From contig CAYUPL010000043.1 of assembly GCA_964446655.1 (NCBI GenBank), forward strand, positions 1 to 31,068: a stretch of 31,068 bases of DNA, written 5' to 3'. The notes below the pieces were generated by a model. It saw only the letters and a program-made list of their open reading frames with translations, made no database searches and was not told the DNA's origin. Positions 14,428 through 24,032 of the stretch are shown here, in pieces. The DNA is from Desulfopila_A sp964446655 (lineage in GTDB: Bacteria > Desulfobacterota > Desulfobulbia > Desulfobulbales > Desulfocapsaceae). Numbering within the stretch: the first letter of the stretch is position 1; every line of letters starts with the position of its first letter. Position numbers and translations under genes: made by a program.

Positions 14428-16524
14428 TTATTCAGGCGGCTGCACCAATGTACAGGAATTGAGAAGATCTTTGAGGTTGCGGGCATCATGCAGTTTGCCG
14501 AAAACAGTTACCACATCACCTGGAAGCAGACGGGTCTGACCGCGCGGAATAATGATTTTTCCACCACGTTTAATGGATACCAGGTTGAGAGTCTCGGGCA
14601 AGGGAAGATCTTTAACCAAAGCATGGTTGCAGTTGTCGTCCTCTTTGAGGACAAATTCGACGAAGCCGTTCTCTTTGAGCCCCCGCAGGGCAACCTGGCC
14701 CTCGACGATCCGGCCGCGCTGTTTTCTGACTATGCCGACATCATAGGCACGCAGAATGTCGCTTCTGCTGATGACGCCAACCAGGGTGCCTGAGCCGTCT
14801 CTGTCGACGACGGGCAGGCGGGCCAGATCTCGTGGAGCCATTTTCTGAATAGCCGCCCAGATCGGTTCGTCGGGAAACACCGTAATGGGAGTTTCTATGG
14901 CGACATCTTTGACCGTCAGATCCCTGGGAGAGAATGTGCCTTCCGACTGTATCTTGTGTATGTCCTGCAGGGTAACGATGCCGTGAAGCCTGTGATGGTC
15001 CTTCATCACCGGAAATCCCAGGATATTGCTGTCCTGGAAAAGGGCCATCAGCTCGGCAAGTGATTTGTTCATATGGATGGTGACCGGATTGGTTTTCATC
15101 ACCTCACTGATCGTGACGCCTTGCATGATATCCATGTCTCGCCCTTCGGAAAATCGGATGCCCCGTTTGGCGAGCTTGAGGGTGTAAATAGATTCCGGAT
15201 GGAGCCATTGAGCAAAGTAGCAGGCCGTAATTCCCGCTATCATCAGAGGCAGGATAATGAGGTAGTCGTTGCTCATCTCAAAGACGATAAGCATGGCGGT
15301 AAGGGGGGCTCTGGCCGTTGCCGAAAAAACCGCGGCCATGCCCACCAAGGCGTAGGCGCCTGCTCCTCCGGATATTGATGGAAACCAGAGTTCGAAAAGA
15401 TGTCCCATGGCTCCGCCGAACATGGCGCCGATAAACAGCGATGGAGCAAAAACACCACCGGAATTTCCAGAGCCCAGTGTAAAGGAAGTAGCCAGCGGTT
15501 TGAGAAAAACAAGCAGAAGCAGTATCCATACGACCCCGTCGCCCTGCAGAGCCGTCTCGATAAAGGCAAAGCCGGAACCATACATATGGGGCAGACCCTG
15601 AAGTATGGCATCACCCGTATGGGGAGATACTGAGTCGGGTACACCGATACCCGGCAGCATGGTGTAACATAGCCCGATGATACCCAGACCGGCGGCGCCG
15701 ACTGCCGGCTTGAAAAGTTGGGGAAAATCCCAGCCGTCGAATACTCTTTCGGAAAAATCGAGCATACGAATAAACATGACACCGACAATGGCGGCAAGCA
15801 GGCCCAGAGCCAGATACAGCAGGATAGACAGAGGTGATTCCATGGTATGGACCGGTACATCGAATGCGGGCCGGGAACCGAGAAATATCCTGCTGACTAT
15901 GGAGGAAGATACGGCAGCAATAACGACATTGCCGAAGGCCCGCACCTGAAGGCCGGACATAAGAACTTCGATGGCAAAGACAATTCCGGCAATAGGAGCG
16001 TTAAACGTTGCCGCAATACCCGCCGCGGCACCACAGGCTACCATATTGCGGATGCGCTCATCGGATAAGTTGAGGATCTGACCAAGGCTTGAGCCCAGGG
16101 CGGAACCGACCTGGACTATGGGGCCCTCCCGGCCTGCCGATCCGCCGGTGCCGATACAAAGAGCCGAAGCAAGAATTTTGGCGGCGGCTACACGTGCCCG
16201 AATTCTGCCGCCATGGAGGATCAGGGCCTGCATAACCTCGGGAATGCCATGTCCCTTGGCTTCATGAGCCAGGAGAATGAGGGGGCCGACTAAAAGACCG
16301 CCAAGGACAGGGATAATAAGGTAGTAGAATATGCCGGGTCCGGGAAGCAGGGTGGGCAAGGTGGCATAGCAAAAATACTGTATGCCGTAGATGAGCTTAA
16401 TGAACAGGACTGCTGCCAGGCCGGTGGCCGCACCAATGCCGATGGACAGGATGATCAGGGTGATTCCCTGCGGAGGTGCGATTTTGTCCAGGATGTTGCC
16501 GAAAAATCGGGCTCTGGGGCTCAT
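14428..16524 (-). CDS. ClC chloride channel/antiporter with CBS pair and RCK_C domain
   Basis: Moves chloride or a similar anion across the inner membrane. The 698-residue protein has a ClC core (about residues 20-445) with the selectivity motifs GREGP (131-135, with the gating glutamate) and GSGNSGGVFAPSLFIGA (351-367). Two CBS domains follow at about 475-525 and 538-596, then an RCK/TrkA C-terminal domain (about 610-682) with the typical GDVVTVFG. CBS domains usually bind adenine nucleotides and RCK_C domains bind small ligands, so transport is likely gated by metabolites. It starts 84 nt after dctM on the same strand and may be cotranscribed with the TRAP genes. Fluoride-specific ClC proteins are shorter and lack these domains. 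Confidence 0.93.
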   Translation of the reverse strand: MSPRARFFGNILDKIAPPQGITLIILSIGIGAATGLAAVLFIKLIYGIQYFCYATLPTLLPGPGIFYYLIIPVLGGLLVGPLILLAHEAKGHGIPEVMQALILHGGRIRARVAAAKILASALCIGTGGSAGREGPIVQVGSALGSSLGQILNLSDERIRNMVACGAAAGIAATFNAPIAGIVFAIEVLMSGLQVRAFGNVVIAAVSSSIVSRIFLGSRPAFDVPVHTMESPLSILLYLALGLLAAIVGVMFIRMLDFSERVFDGWDFPQLFKPAVGAAGLGIIGLCYTMLPGIGVPDSVSPHTGDAILQGLPHMYGSGFAFIETALQGDGVVWILLLLVFLKPLATSFTLGSGNSGGVFAPSLFIGAMFGGAMGHLFELWFPSISGGAGAYALVGMAAVFSATARAPLTAMLIVFEMSNDYLIILPLMIAGITACYFAQWLHPESIYTLKLAKRGIRFSEGRDMDIMQGVTISEVMKTNPVTIHMNKSLAELMALFQDSNILGFPVMKDHHRLHGIVTLQDIHKIQSEGTFSPRDLTVKDVAIETPITVFPDEPIWAAIQKMAPRDLARLPVVDRDGSGTLVGVISRSDILRAYDVGIVRKQRGRIVEGQVALRGLKENGFVEFVLKEDDNCNHALVKDLPLPETLNLVSIKRGGKIIIPRGQTRLLPGDVVTVFGKLHDARNLKDLLNSCTLVQPPE

Positions 16525-16608
16525 GGCTGCCTGCTGTTTTTTCAGGAGAAGAGTGCGTGCTTCAATATCTGTAATGCAGGGTACTAAAAAAGGGTTCTTA
16601 GTCCAACA

Positions 16609-17886
16609 CTATTTCACAAAATCTGCCATTATCATGGTGAGAGGTGCATAAAAAGTTATTATAAGCAGGTCAACTATCAGGACGGCAAGAAAGGGTAAAA
16701 CCGCCCTTCCGACAGCCGTTAGTCGGTCCTGTGAGATGGAAGAGGCCACAATCAGGCAGATTCCCATGGGTGGGGTCAGCATGCCGATGGCCAGATTGGT
16801 GACTACAATGACACCTAGTTGAATCATATCGATGCCAAGCTCAGGCTGCATGGCGGCTATCATCGGAACGAGCAGGATAAGTGCTGCCGTGGTTTCCATG
16901 AAGGTGCCGGCCAGGAGCAGAATGACATTGATAATCAGCAAAAGAATGATTGGGTTATCGCTGATCCGGAAAAGGGTGTGGGCCAGGCGGGCAGGGATAT
17001 CCTCAATGGCTGCAACCCAGCCGAAGACTGATGCCGCGGCAATGATAAACATCACAATGGAAGCGGTAACAGCACCTTCCGTGAACAGAGCGGGCAGCTC
17101 TTTGATGCGGATCTCACGGTAAATAAAAACACCCAGTATCAGACCGTAAAAAACGGCGATGGCAGCTGATTCAGTGGCTGTGAAAATCCCTGAAAGTATG
17201 CCTCCCAGAATAATAACCGGAGCGCCGAGCGGCAAAAGCCCTCGTCGTAATGCCTTCGCGACCTGATGGAGTGAAAAGGTCGCCGCTAAAGCATATCCAT
17301 TCCTGATGGAGATGAAGGTGGCTACCATAATCAAACTGGCGCCGATGAGCAGGCCCGGGAGAATACCGGCGGCAAAAAGCCTGCCGATTGAGGCGCCGGT
17401 GAGGTAGCCGAAGATGATCATGGGAATCGACGGTGGTATGATGACTCCGATGGAGCCCCCTGAAGCCTGTACCGCAGCGGCAAAGTCGGAACGGTAACCG
17501 GATTTTTTCATGGCCGGGATGAGGATTGCCCCAACGGCGGCAGCGTCAGCCGCCGCCGATCCGGAAATGCCGGCAAAGAACATGGCGGATACAATAGCGA
17601 CCGCCGCCATGCCGCCCGGCAGCCAGCCGACCAGGCTGTTGGCGAGATCGATAAGCCGTTGGCTCACTCCACCGGCTGCCATAATGACACCGGCGAACAT
17701 AAAGAGGGGAACTGCCATCAGATGAAAGGAGTCCGTGCCGCCGAACAGTTTCTGAATGACGATCATCAGAGAAGATTCACCCTGGAAAAGCAGGGCGAGG
17801 ATGGCAGACATACCGATAGCGATGGCGATGGGCATGTTGAGGAGAAAAAGAACAAGCATGCTGAGCAGCAGGATTTCAGCAGTCAT
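16609..17886 (-). CDS. dctM: TRAP transporter large membrane subunit DctM
   Basis: The 12-segment transport channel of a tripartite ATP-independent periplasmic transporter, driving solute uptake with the sodium gradient. The 425-residue protein is hydrophobic throughout and carries family motifs such as AGISGSAAADAAAVGAI and GGSIGVIIPPSIPMI. I chose the ATG at 17886: it gives the usual DctM N-terminus, has GAGAAG upstream, and overlaps the end of dctQ by 11 nt, indicating translational coupling. The longer open frame to 17949 adds an atypical leader. Substrate is probably an organic acid; it cannot be fixed from this subunit. Confidence 0.94.
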   Translation of the reverse strand: MTAEILLLSMLVLFLLNMPIAIAIGMSAILALLFQGESSLMIVIQKLFGGTDSFHLMAVPLFMFAGVIMAAGGVSQRLIDLANSLVGWLPGGMAAVAIVSAMFFAGISGSAAADAAAVGAILIPAMKKSGYRSDFAAAVQASGGSIGVIIPPSIPMIIFGYLTGASIGRLFAAGILPGLLIGASLIMVATFISIRNGYALAATFSLHQVAKALRRGLLPLGAPVIILGGILSGIFTATESAAIAVFYGLILGVFIYREIRIKELPALFTEGAVTASIVMFIIAAASVFGWVAAIEDIPARLAHTLFRISDNPIILLLIINVILLLAGTFMETTAALILLVPMIAAMQPELGIDMIQLGVIVVTNLAIGMLTPPMGICLIVASSISQDRLTAVGRAVLPFLAVLIVDLLIITFYAPLTMIMADFVK

Positions 17887-18361
17887 GGCTATCTTCTCGT
17901 ATACTTGCCAGGAGAAAAACCAGACAGTGCAGAAAAAAGAGTGCACCACTGCACGGGATAATGCCGAAAATCAACCATTTCGGTACGGCCAGAGCCGGAC
18001 TGATTTGAGCTCGGACAAAGAAAGCAAAAGCTGTGCCGTGGTAGAGCATCACCGTGAAAAATCCCATGGATATCAGGTGCACGATGATCCGGCAGAGTCT
18101 TTGTCCGCTGTTGCTGAATTGTCGCGAGACAATATCGATGCCGGGATGAATCTTACGATAATAGGCTGAAGTGGCGCCGAGAAAACTTAGCCACACCAGC
18201 AGATAGCGGGCCAGTTCTTCTGACCAGAACAAGGAAGAGTTGAGGACATAGCGGTAAAAGACCTGGGCGATGACAAGAGCTGTCATGCTGATACCAAGTA
18301 ATGCCAGACTTTTTTCTACCCATATATTGCTTTGAGTGCTGATACGCTGTAGAAAATTCAT
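17876..18361 (-). CDS. dctQ: TRAP transporter small membrane subunit DctQ
   Basis: A 161-residue membrane protein with four hydrophobic segments and the conserved DctQ region FYRYVLNSSLFWSEELARYL. DctQ binds DctM and helps dock the solute-loaded DctP. It lies 15 nt after dctP and overlaps dctM by 11 nt, so the three form one transcription and translation unit. Confidence 0.93.
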   Translation of the reverse strand: MNFLQRISTQSNIWVEKSLALLGISMTALVIAQVFYRYVLNSSLFWSEELARYLLVWLSFLGATSAYYRKIHPGIDIVSRQFSNSGQRLCRIIVHLISMGFFTVMLYHGTAFAFFVRAQISPALAVPKWLIFGIIPCSGALFFLHCLVFLLASIREDSHDC

Positions 18362-18376
18362 TGGTCACGGACAGCG

Positions 18377-19357
18377 TCAGCGAGTTGCTTCAAGAATCTT
18401 GAGGAGCATGGCCTTGACCTTGGGCTGCCGGTATAAATCGATATCCTTGAGGTTCGCCACTGCTTGCCGCAGGGCCTCGGTGTCCGGGTTTTCTTCGATG
18501 ATGAAGCCGTTTTCCCTGAGAAGCTTCAAGCGGTCACCGTCCTTGTCTCTGTTGTCCCGGCGTTGAAAAAGAGCTGCATCATACATGGCATTTTGCAGCA
18601 GTTTTTGTGTTTCCGGGGCCAGGGTCCGCCACCATTGCAATGAGGCCACATCTATGTGAGGTGAGTAGACATGCCTGGTCAGGGTCATATAACGCTGTAC
18701 TTCGTAGAGTTTGTATACCTCCATCACCCAGAGGGGGTTTTCCTGGCCATCTATTACTCCCTGTTCCAGTTCGGTGTAAATAGGCCATGGCATCGGCGTC
18801 GGGTTGGCGCCAAGTGATTGCCAGATGGCACGGTGCAGGGCCGAGGCCATGACGCGAATTTTCAGCCCTTTGATATCCTGCGGATTTTTTACCGGTCTTT
18901 TGTTGTTGGTAAGATTGCGGAAACCGTTTTCGGAAAAACAGAGGCCCTTGAAACCCGCCGACTCAAGGCTCTCCAGGATTTCAAGGCCCAGGGGGCCGTC
19001 GAGAATTTCATCGGCCTGAGCGTGATCCTTGAAAAGGAAAGGATAGTTGATGACTCTGACGATGGGATCGAAGGTGTCGAAGGGACCCGCCGTTATGATG
19101 CCCATCTGCACGGTATTGAGTTGAATCTGCTGGAGAATTTCAGTTTCACTTCCTATGGAGTTTGAGTGATAAATTTTGACATTGATGGCGCCGTTCGTCT
19201 CTTCTTCAACGATTTCTTTGAATTTTTCCGCGACAATGTTCTGGGCGGAGCCGGGCTTTGTTACAACACCAAGCTTAATGGTCATGGCGAAAGAAGCTGT
19301 GGCGAAGGTAAGAAAGTACAGCAGGAGAATTAGATACGGCAGTCGTAGTATCGTCAT
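18377..19357 (-). CDS. dctP: TRAP transporter periplasmic solute-binding protein DctP
   Basis: Captures the substrate in the periplasm and delivers it to DctQM. The 326-residue product has a signal peptide (residues 1-24, ending ATASFA) followed by the mature start MTIKLGVVTKPGS. Family features include GLKIRVMASALH, whose arginine normally binds the substrate carboxylate, and VIDGQENPL. It is of the DctP type rather than TAXI. The frame is open to 19486, but the ATG at 19357 has GAGGG just upstream and yields a proper signal peptide. A C4-dicarboxylate or another small organic acid is the likely cargo; the exact substrate is not determined. Confidence 0.93.
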   Translation of the reverse strand: MTILRLPYLILLLYFLTFATASFAMTIKLGVVTKPGSAQNIVAEKFKEIVEEETNGAINVKIYHSNSIGSETEILQQIQLNTVQMGIITAGPFDTFDPIVRVINYPFLFKDHAQADEILDGPLGLEILESLESAGFKGLCFSENGFRNLTNNKRPVKNPQDIKGLKIRVMASALHRAIWQSLGANPTPMPWPIYTELEQGVIDGQENPLWVMEVYKLYEVQRYMTLTRHVYSPHIDVASLQWWRTLAPETQKLLQNAMYDAALFQRRDNRDKDGDRLKLLRENGFIIEENPDTEALRQAVANLKDIDLYRQPKVKAMLLKILEATR

Positions 19358-19406
19358 CGTGACCCTCGTGGTTGACGTGAGAGGTGAAAAAAGCAACCTC
19401 TGCAGA

Positions 19407-19435
19407 CTCCTAGCAAAGGTCATGGAAAAGGTCAA
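19407..19435 (-). promoter_or_regulatory. candidate promoter for dctPQM
   Basis: On the minus strand TTGACC (19430-19435; five of six) and TAGGAG (19407-19412; three of six) are spaced by 17 nt. The leader would be about 43 nt. The poor -10 suggests dependence on an activator, or a chance match. Confidence 0.35.
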
Positions 19436-19497
19436 GAATTGATGTTGTGTTCTCATCCTTTTTGTCCGAACCTGTGTCGCCTGCACCTGTAAGGTTT

Positions 19498-19525
19498 TTG
19501 TTGCGATAAAAATTGTGGTTATAAT
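19498..19525 (+). promoter_or_regulatory. candidate promoter for moxR operon
   Basis: A perfect -10 TATAAT (19520-19525) lies 16 nt after TTGTTG (19498-19503). The leader to the ATG at 19561 would be about 30 nt. It is divergent from the dctP promoter in the same 203-bp gap. Confidence 0.45.
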
Positions 19526-19560
19526 AGAAGGATAATACAGTCAGGGTTAGATAGTTATTA

Positions 19561-20535
19561 ATGGTTGAAAAGCATGGGAAATCAATGAAAACGACAGATA
19601 TAGGCAGGGCAAACGAGACCTATCTTGCCCTTTTGGGCAACATCGGCAAGGTAATCAAGGGAAAGGAAGAGATGACCAGAATGGTGCTGGCAGCATTTTT
19701 CTGTGGTGGTCATGTCCTGCTTGAAGATGTTCCGGGGACCGGTAAAACAACCCTTGCCAAGGTGATGGCTAAATCCATCGGCACCGGATTTAAGCGGGTC
19801 CAGTTTACTCCGGACCTGTTGCCGGCGGATATTACCGGTGTTTCCGTCTATGATCAACAGCAGAACAGCTTCACCTTTCACAAAGGGCCGGTATTCACCA
19901 ATATTCTGCTGGCGGATGAGATCAACCGGGCCAGCCCGAGAACACAATCGGCCTTATTGGAGGCCATGGGGGAGAAGCAGGTTTCTGTCGATGGTCAACG
20001 CCTTGAACTTCCCGGTCTTTTTTTTGTTATAGCTACGGAGAACCCGATTGAGTCGCATGGGACCTACCCTCTGCCCGAGTCGCAGATGGACCGATTTATG
20101 GTAAGACTCTCTCCCGGATACCTTGATAGAGACCAGGAAGTAACTGTAATCTCGGACCAGCTTTTTGAGCATCCTCTCGAGCTGACGGAGGGAGTGGCTC
20201 GCGAAGAAGATATCTTCGAGGTCATGAAGGCGATTCCGGCCGTAAGAATTTCCGAAGAACTGCGATATTATATTGTCGACATTGTCGGCGCCACCAGACA
20301 GAGCGAGCATGTCAGTGTTGGAGCAAGTGTACGGGCCTCTCTGGCCCTGATGAAAATCTCGCAGGCTCTGGCACTTTTTAACGGCCGGGAGTTCGTCATT
20401 CCGGAAGATATAGCTGCAGCGGCACTGCCGGTGATTGGGCACAGGCTGCAGATACTTCCTCAGGCAAAATTTTCAGGTATTACAGCCAGGGCAGTTGTCG
20501 ATGAGATCCTTGCAAAGGTTGAGACCCCGGCATGA
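19561..20535 (+). CDS. moxR: MoxR-family AAA+ ATPase
   Basis: A 324-residue AAA+ chaperone-like ATPase. Walker A is PGTGKTT (58-64) and Walker B LLADEINR (116-123), followed by the MoxR-typical RTQSALLEAM and the sensor region ATENPIE. MoxR proteins remodel or activate partner proteins, often with DUF58 and transglutaminase-like neighbours, exactly the order seen here. Start is uncertain: ATG at 19561 or at 19585, neither with a strong ribosome binding site. The stop overlaps the next gene's ATG by 4 nt. Confidence 0.94.
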   Translation: MVEKHGKSMKTTDIGRANETYLALLGNIGKVIKGKEEMTRMVLAAFFCGGHVLLEDVPGTGKTTLAKVMAKSIGTGFKRVQFTPDLLPADITGVSVYDQQQNSFTFHKGPVFTNILLADEINRASPRTQSALLEAMGEKQVSVDGQRLELPGLFFVIATENPIESHGTYPLPESQMDRFMVRLSPGYLDRDQEVTVISDQLFEHPLELTEGVAREEDIFEVMKAIPAVRISEELRYYIVDIVGATRQSEHVSVGASVRASLALMKISQALALFNGREFVIPEDIAAAALPVIGHRLQILPQAKFSGITARAVVDEILAKVETPA

Positions 20536-21872
20536 AAGGATGGTTGTATCCACTATATCGAAAAACGGAACGCTATAAGCGCTGGTTTGCCGCACGCTTT
20601 ACGCCGCTTGGCAGAAACGTTCTGTTGTTTTGCGGTATTGCACTTTTCTTTGGCCTCAATGTGCAGAGAAGCATGATCTATCAGCTTTTTGCGGTAAGCA
20701 GCAGTGTGCTGTTTTTTTCCTACCTGTTCACCATGCGTTTGACATCCAGGCTTTATACGACACGTCTGCTGCCGGACACCTGTGTTGCCGGCAGAGAATT
20801 ACAATACAAAATCCGCGTGGAAAATCGGAGCAAGCGATCAGCAAAAGGGCTTTTTTTTCGCGAGGCCCTCGGGCTGCGTCTGCCGGACAGGGACGAGTTC
20901 CTCACAGTGAAAGAGGAGGGAGAAGATAATCGTAATATTTTTGATCGAAAAATGGGATATTATCGTTGGCTCTGGCTCTTGCGGAAGAGCAGTCCTGCAA
21001 GAGCCGGTGAAACGTTTTTGCCTGAGATTGGCGCTGGTAGCCACAGGGAGGTGGAAGCGCGACTGCTGCCCTTGAGACGTGGTAATATGCATCTGTCCGG
21101 CAGTTTTGTCGGGCGGGTTGATCCATTAGGTCTCTGCAGGCGTGAAATTTTGCAGAAGGATCCCGAAAATATATTGGTACTTCCAAAAATTTACCATGTT
21201 CCGCAGCTCTTTTTTCAGGGGTCGCGAAAATATCACCAGGGTGGCATCAGCGCAGCCCGTCAGCAGGGTGACTCGGCTGAATTTCTTTCTTTGCGCGAGT
21301 ATGTGCCCGGCGACCCTGTCAAGCATATTGACTGGAAATCGACAGCTCGTACCGGCAAAACCATAGTTAAGCAATACCGGGACGAATATTTTTCCAGATA
21401 TGGTCTGGTGCTGGATAATTTTACCGGGCAGAAATATAGCACCGTTTTCGAAGAGGCCGTTTCTCTTGCTGCATCCATCCTGATGGCTCAGGATAGCGTC
21501 AATGCTGTTCTTGACCTTCTTTTTGTGGAAAATGAGTGTGTTACCTGTACAGTTGGTAATGGTCTGGATGGTCATCAACGAATGCTTGAGGTGCTTGCTT
21601 CGGTAAACACCTGCGCCGATAAATCCTTTGCTGAGTTGGCGGCCCTGGTACGCAGCCATGCACCATTACTTTCCGGTGTCGTCGTCCTTCTCATCGACGT
21701 TGATGAGGAAAGAAAAAAACTGATCAACTTTCTCCTTGCCGGCAACATCCCGACCAAGGTGCTGTTGCTGGTCGACAGGGCTGAAGACTTTCAAGAACGA
21801 TACCGGGATCCGGATATACCCATCACGGTTCTAGAGGCTGCTCATGTGGAAGAGCAGATAGCCCGCCTATGA
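20532..21872 (+). CDS. DUF58 domain protein
   Basis: A 446-residue protein with two hydrophobic N-terminal segments (about 30-70) and a large soluble part. It contains the DUF58 signature around residues 255-285 (REYVPGDPVKHIDWKSTAR). The C-terminal part may fold like a von Willebrand A domain, as in other members. DUF58 proteins are found with MoxR ATPases and are thought to be their membrane-linked partners; the biochemical role is not established. It overlaps both neighbours by 4 nt (ATGA), so the three products are probably made in fixed proportion. Confidence 0.92.
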   Translation: MKGWLYPLYRKTERYKRWFAARFTPLGRNVLLFCGIALFFGLNVQRSMIYQLFAVSSSVLFFSYLFTMRLTSRLYTTRLLPDTCVAGRELQYKIRVENRSKRSAKGLFFREALGLRLPDRDEFLTVKEEGEDNRNIFDRKMGYYRWLWLLRKSSPARAGETFLPEIGAGSHREVEARLLPLRRGNMHLSGSFVGRVDPLGLCRREILQKDPENILVLPKIYHVPQLFFQGSRKYHQGGISAARQQGDSAEFLSLREYVPGDPVKHIDWKSTARTGKTIVKQYRDEYFSRYGLVLDNFTGQKYSTVFEEAVSLAASILMAQDSVNAVLDLLFVENECVTCTVGNGLDGHQRMLEVLASVNTCADKSFAELAALVRSHAPLLSGVVVLLIDVDEERKKLINFLLAGNIPTKVLLLVDRAEDFQERYRDPDIPITVLEAAHVEEQIARL

Positions 21873-23863
21873 ATATGCCGCCGTTATTACTCAGCGCTGT
21901 TCTGTTATTCTGGGGCCTGCAGACCGACAGGCTTTTTATCGCCCTGCTTCTCTGTTTGGTGCTTGAAGGGGGCAGCCTGATACGCAGGCGATACGATTTC
22001 AGTCAAGATGACTTTGTGAAGATTTCGGATCTGACTTCGCTCCTGTTTCTCGGTGCCGTCGCCCTGATTCTTTTGAATTATGAACCGCGCGGCTTTTTAC
22101 GGATCACCACCGGCTGGCTGCCGCTTATACTTGCTCCTTTGATGGCGGCGCAACTCTACTCCGAGGGCGATACGGTCACCATTGGTACCCGTTTTGGTTC
22201 CAAAAAGAAGACCTATGTCCACAAACCGATGGATTTTCGGTTCTATTATATTGCCGCCTGTCTCTTCGGTGCTGCCTGCGGCAACAGTAGATCCCTCTGG
22301 TTTTTTCCGTTTCTTGCCGTGATAATAGCCTTTCTGTTGTTTGCCAATCGGGGCAGAGCTTTTACTCCGTTTGTTGTGGTTGGTAGCCTCGGCATTTCCC
22401 TTGCCCTGGGATATCTCGGCAGTACGGCAATGGAGAAAGCTCATGGGTACGTCATGCACAACTCCTTTCGCTTTCTCTACAGATACTACCGGGAGCAGCA
22501 CGCCGATCCCTTCAAAGTGCATGTCAATTTTGGGGACACCGGCCGACAGAAATCTTCCGGAGAGATTATCATGCGGGTAGCATCGCAGGATACGCCGCCT
22601 TCTTTGTTCAAAGAAGCTGTTTACACAACCTTTCAGCGGGGTGACTGGTTTGGCAATATGGGAAAATATGAGTTTCTGGTACCGGAAGACCAGGAAACCT
22701 GGCATCTGGTTGAGCCCCCTCACCGTCAGGGTGAGCGGCTCACGTTGGAGCTCAGTCTGCCGAAAGAGCAAGGGTTAATGCCGCATCCGGTGGGCAGTTA
22801 TCTACTTGCCAGCAGTACCATCTTTGAGCTGGAACAGCACCAAAACGGTTCCTTGAAAATTGTTGACGGTGCTCCCGTGGTGACTTCTGTCATCGCCGTA
22901 CATCCGCAAATGCGTCTGAAAAACGATACACCGACCGGAAAACACCTCGCTGTTCCGGAAGAAGAGCGTTATGTCCTGGCGGAAGTGCAAAAGCGGCTCG
23001 AAGTCGATGCCTTATCGGCGGAGAAGAAGATCGCCGCGCTCCAGGATTTTTTCTCGCGTGATTTCAGCTATTCTCTTAATCTGGTGGGACGGGGAGAATA
23101 CAGTACGCCCCTGGGGAATTTTCTGCTGCAGCGTAAAAACGGCTTTTGTGAATACTATGCCACCGCCACGGCCCTTCTTCTCAGGACATTGGCGATTCCC
23201 AGCAGATATGCTGTCGGTTATGCCGTTTCGGAGAGATCGGGATTGGAGGATAAATATCTTGTCCGAAAAAGGCATGCTCATGCCTGGGCCGAAGCCTATG
23301 TCGATGGTGATTGGGTGGTGGTGGACACGACTCCGTCGCAATGGTTCGAAATTGATGCCGAGCGCGCCTCTGCTTTTGAGAAGATTGGCGATATCTTCAA
23401 CCTCTTACACCACAAATACAAGATCTTTCAAATAGGCAGCGGCAGAGATTATACCCTGTTTTACTCCGTAGTTGTAGTTCTGTTGACAGCCTTTCTTGTC
23501 ATCCGCATCTACAACCGTATCAAACTTGAACGTGCCGCAGCCGCAGGAGAAGATGCCTTGAGAACATTTTCCAGAGTGGTCACACCCTTTACACCCGTTA
23601 TTGACAGTCTGGCGACGTTGCAGCAGTCTCGTCTTGCCCATGAATCGTTTACTCGCTGGGCTTCGCATTGCCGTTCCTGGAAAAACTTCAATGAAGAGGA
23701 GTTTGCCCGCCTCTATGCTATCCATCTGCAGGTTCGTTTTGATCCCCAGGGAGTATCCGGTGACATGCTGGATGTTCTAAACCACGGTGCAGTGAAATAT
23801 CTCCAGGAGCTGCAGGAAATGGAGGACAAAGAGCAGGAAGAAACGGCACCGCCGCGTTTGTGA
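21869..23863 (+). CDS. membrane-anchored transglutaminase-like protein
   Basis: A 664-residue protein with several hydrophobic N-terminal helices (about residues 1-190, DUF3488-like), a large extracytoplasmic region, and a transglutaminase-like core with the complete triad Cys427 (NGFCEYYA), His471 (HAHAWAE) and Asp486 (VVVDTTP). One more membrane helix follows (about 530-548), then a soluble C-terminal tail. The fold is that of a papain-like cysteine protease or amidase; substrates of bacterial members are mostly unknown. It closes the moxR-DUF58-transglutaminase operon. A 169-bp gap follows, in which I see no clear terminator. Confidence 0.93.
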   Translation: MNMPPLLLSAVLLFWGLQTDRLFIALLLCLVLEGGSLIRRRYDFSQDDFVKISDLTSLLFLGAVALILLNYEPRGFLRITTGWLPLILAPLMAAQLYSEGDTVTIGTRFGSKKKTYVHKPMDFRFYYIAACLFGAACGNSRSLWFFPFLAVIIAFLLFANRGRAFTPFVVVGSLGISLALGYLGSTAMEKAHGYVMHNSFRFLYRYYREQHADPFKVHVNFGDTGRQKSSGEIIMRVASQDTPPSLFKEAVYTTFQRGDWFGNMGKYEFLVPEDQETWHLVEPPHRQGERLTLELSLPKEQGLMPHPVGSYLLASSTIFELEQHQNGSLKIVDGAPVVTSVIAVHPQMRLKNDTPTGKHLAVPEEERYVLAEVQKRLEVDALSAEKKIAALQDFFSRDFSYSLNLVGRGEYSTPLGNFLLQRKNGFCEYYATATALLLRTLAIPSRYAVGYAVSERSGLEDKYLVRKRHAHAWAEAYVDGDWVVVDTTPSQWFEIDAERASAFEKIGDIFNLLHHKYKIFQIGSGRDYTLFYSVVVVLLTAFLVIRIYNRIKLERAAAAGEDALRTFSRVVTPFTPVIDSLATLQQSRLAHESFTRWASHCRSWKNFNEEEFARLYAIHLQVRFDPQGVSGDMLDVLNHGAVKYLQELQEMEDKEQEETAPPRL

Positions 23864-24032
23864 GCTTCCTGCATCGATACCTTTTTGGGATCACGACAAA
23901 ATACTTCTTCACTCGGTAAAAAAACAGAGCAAGCTTTTACCGATCTGGTAACATGCAATGCTGAGATTGAGTTGAAGGAGTTGAATGCTGTACGTTATAG
24001 GAGTGCCGCCATTTTGATGAGGATGATATTTT

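Noticed and set aside
23914..23942. Inverted repeat CGGTAAAA/TTTTACCG after the transglutaminase gene
   Set aside because: The 13-nt loop is large and no T-run follows, so neither terminator nor operator status can be supported.
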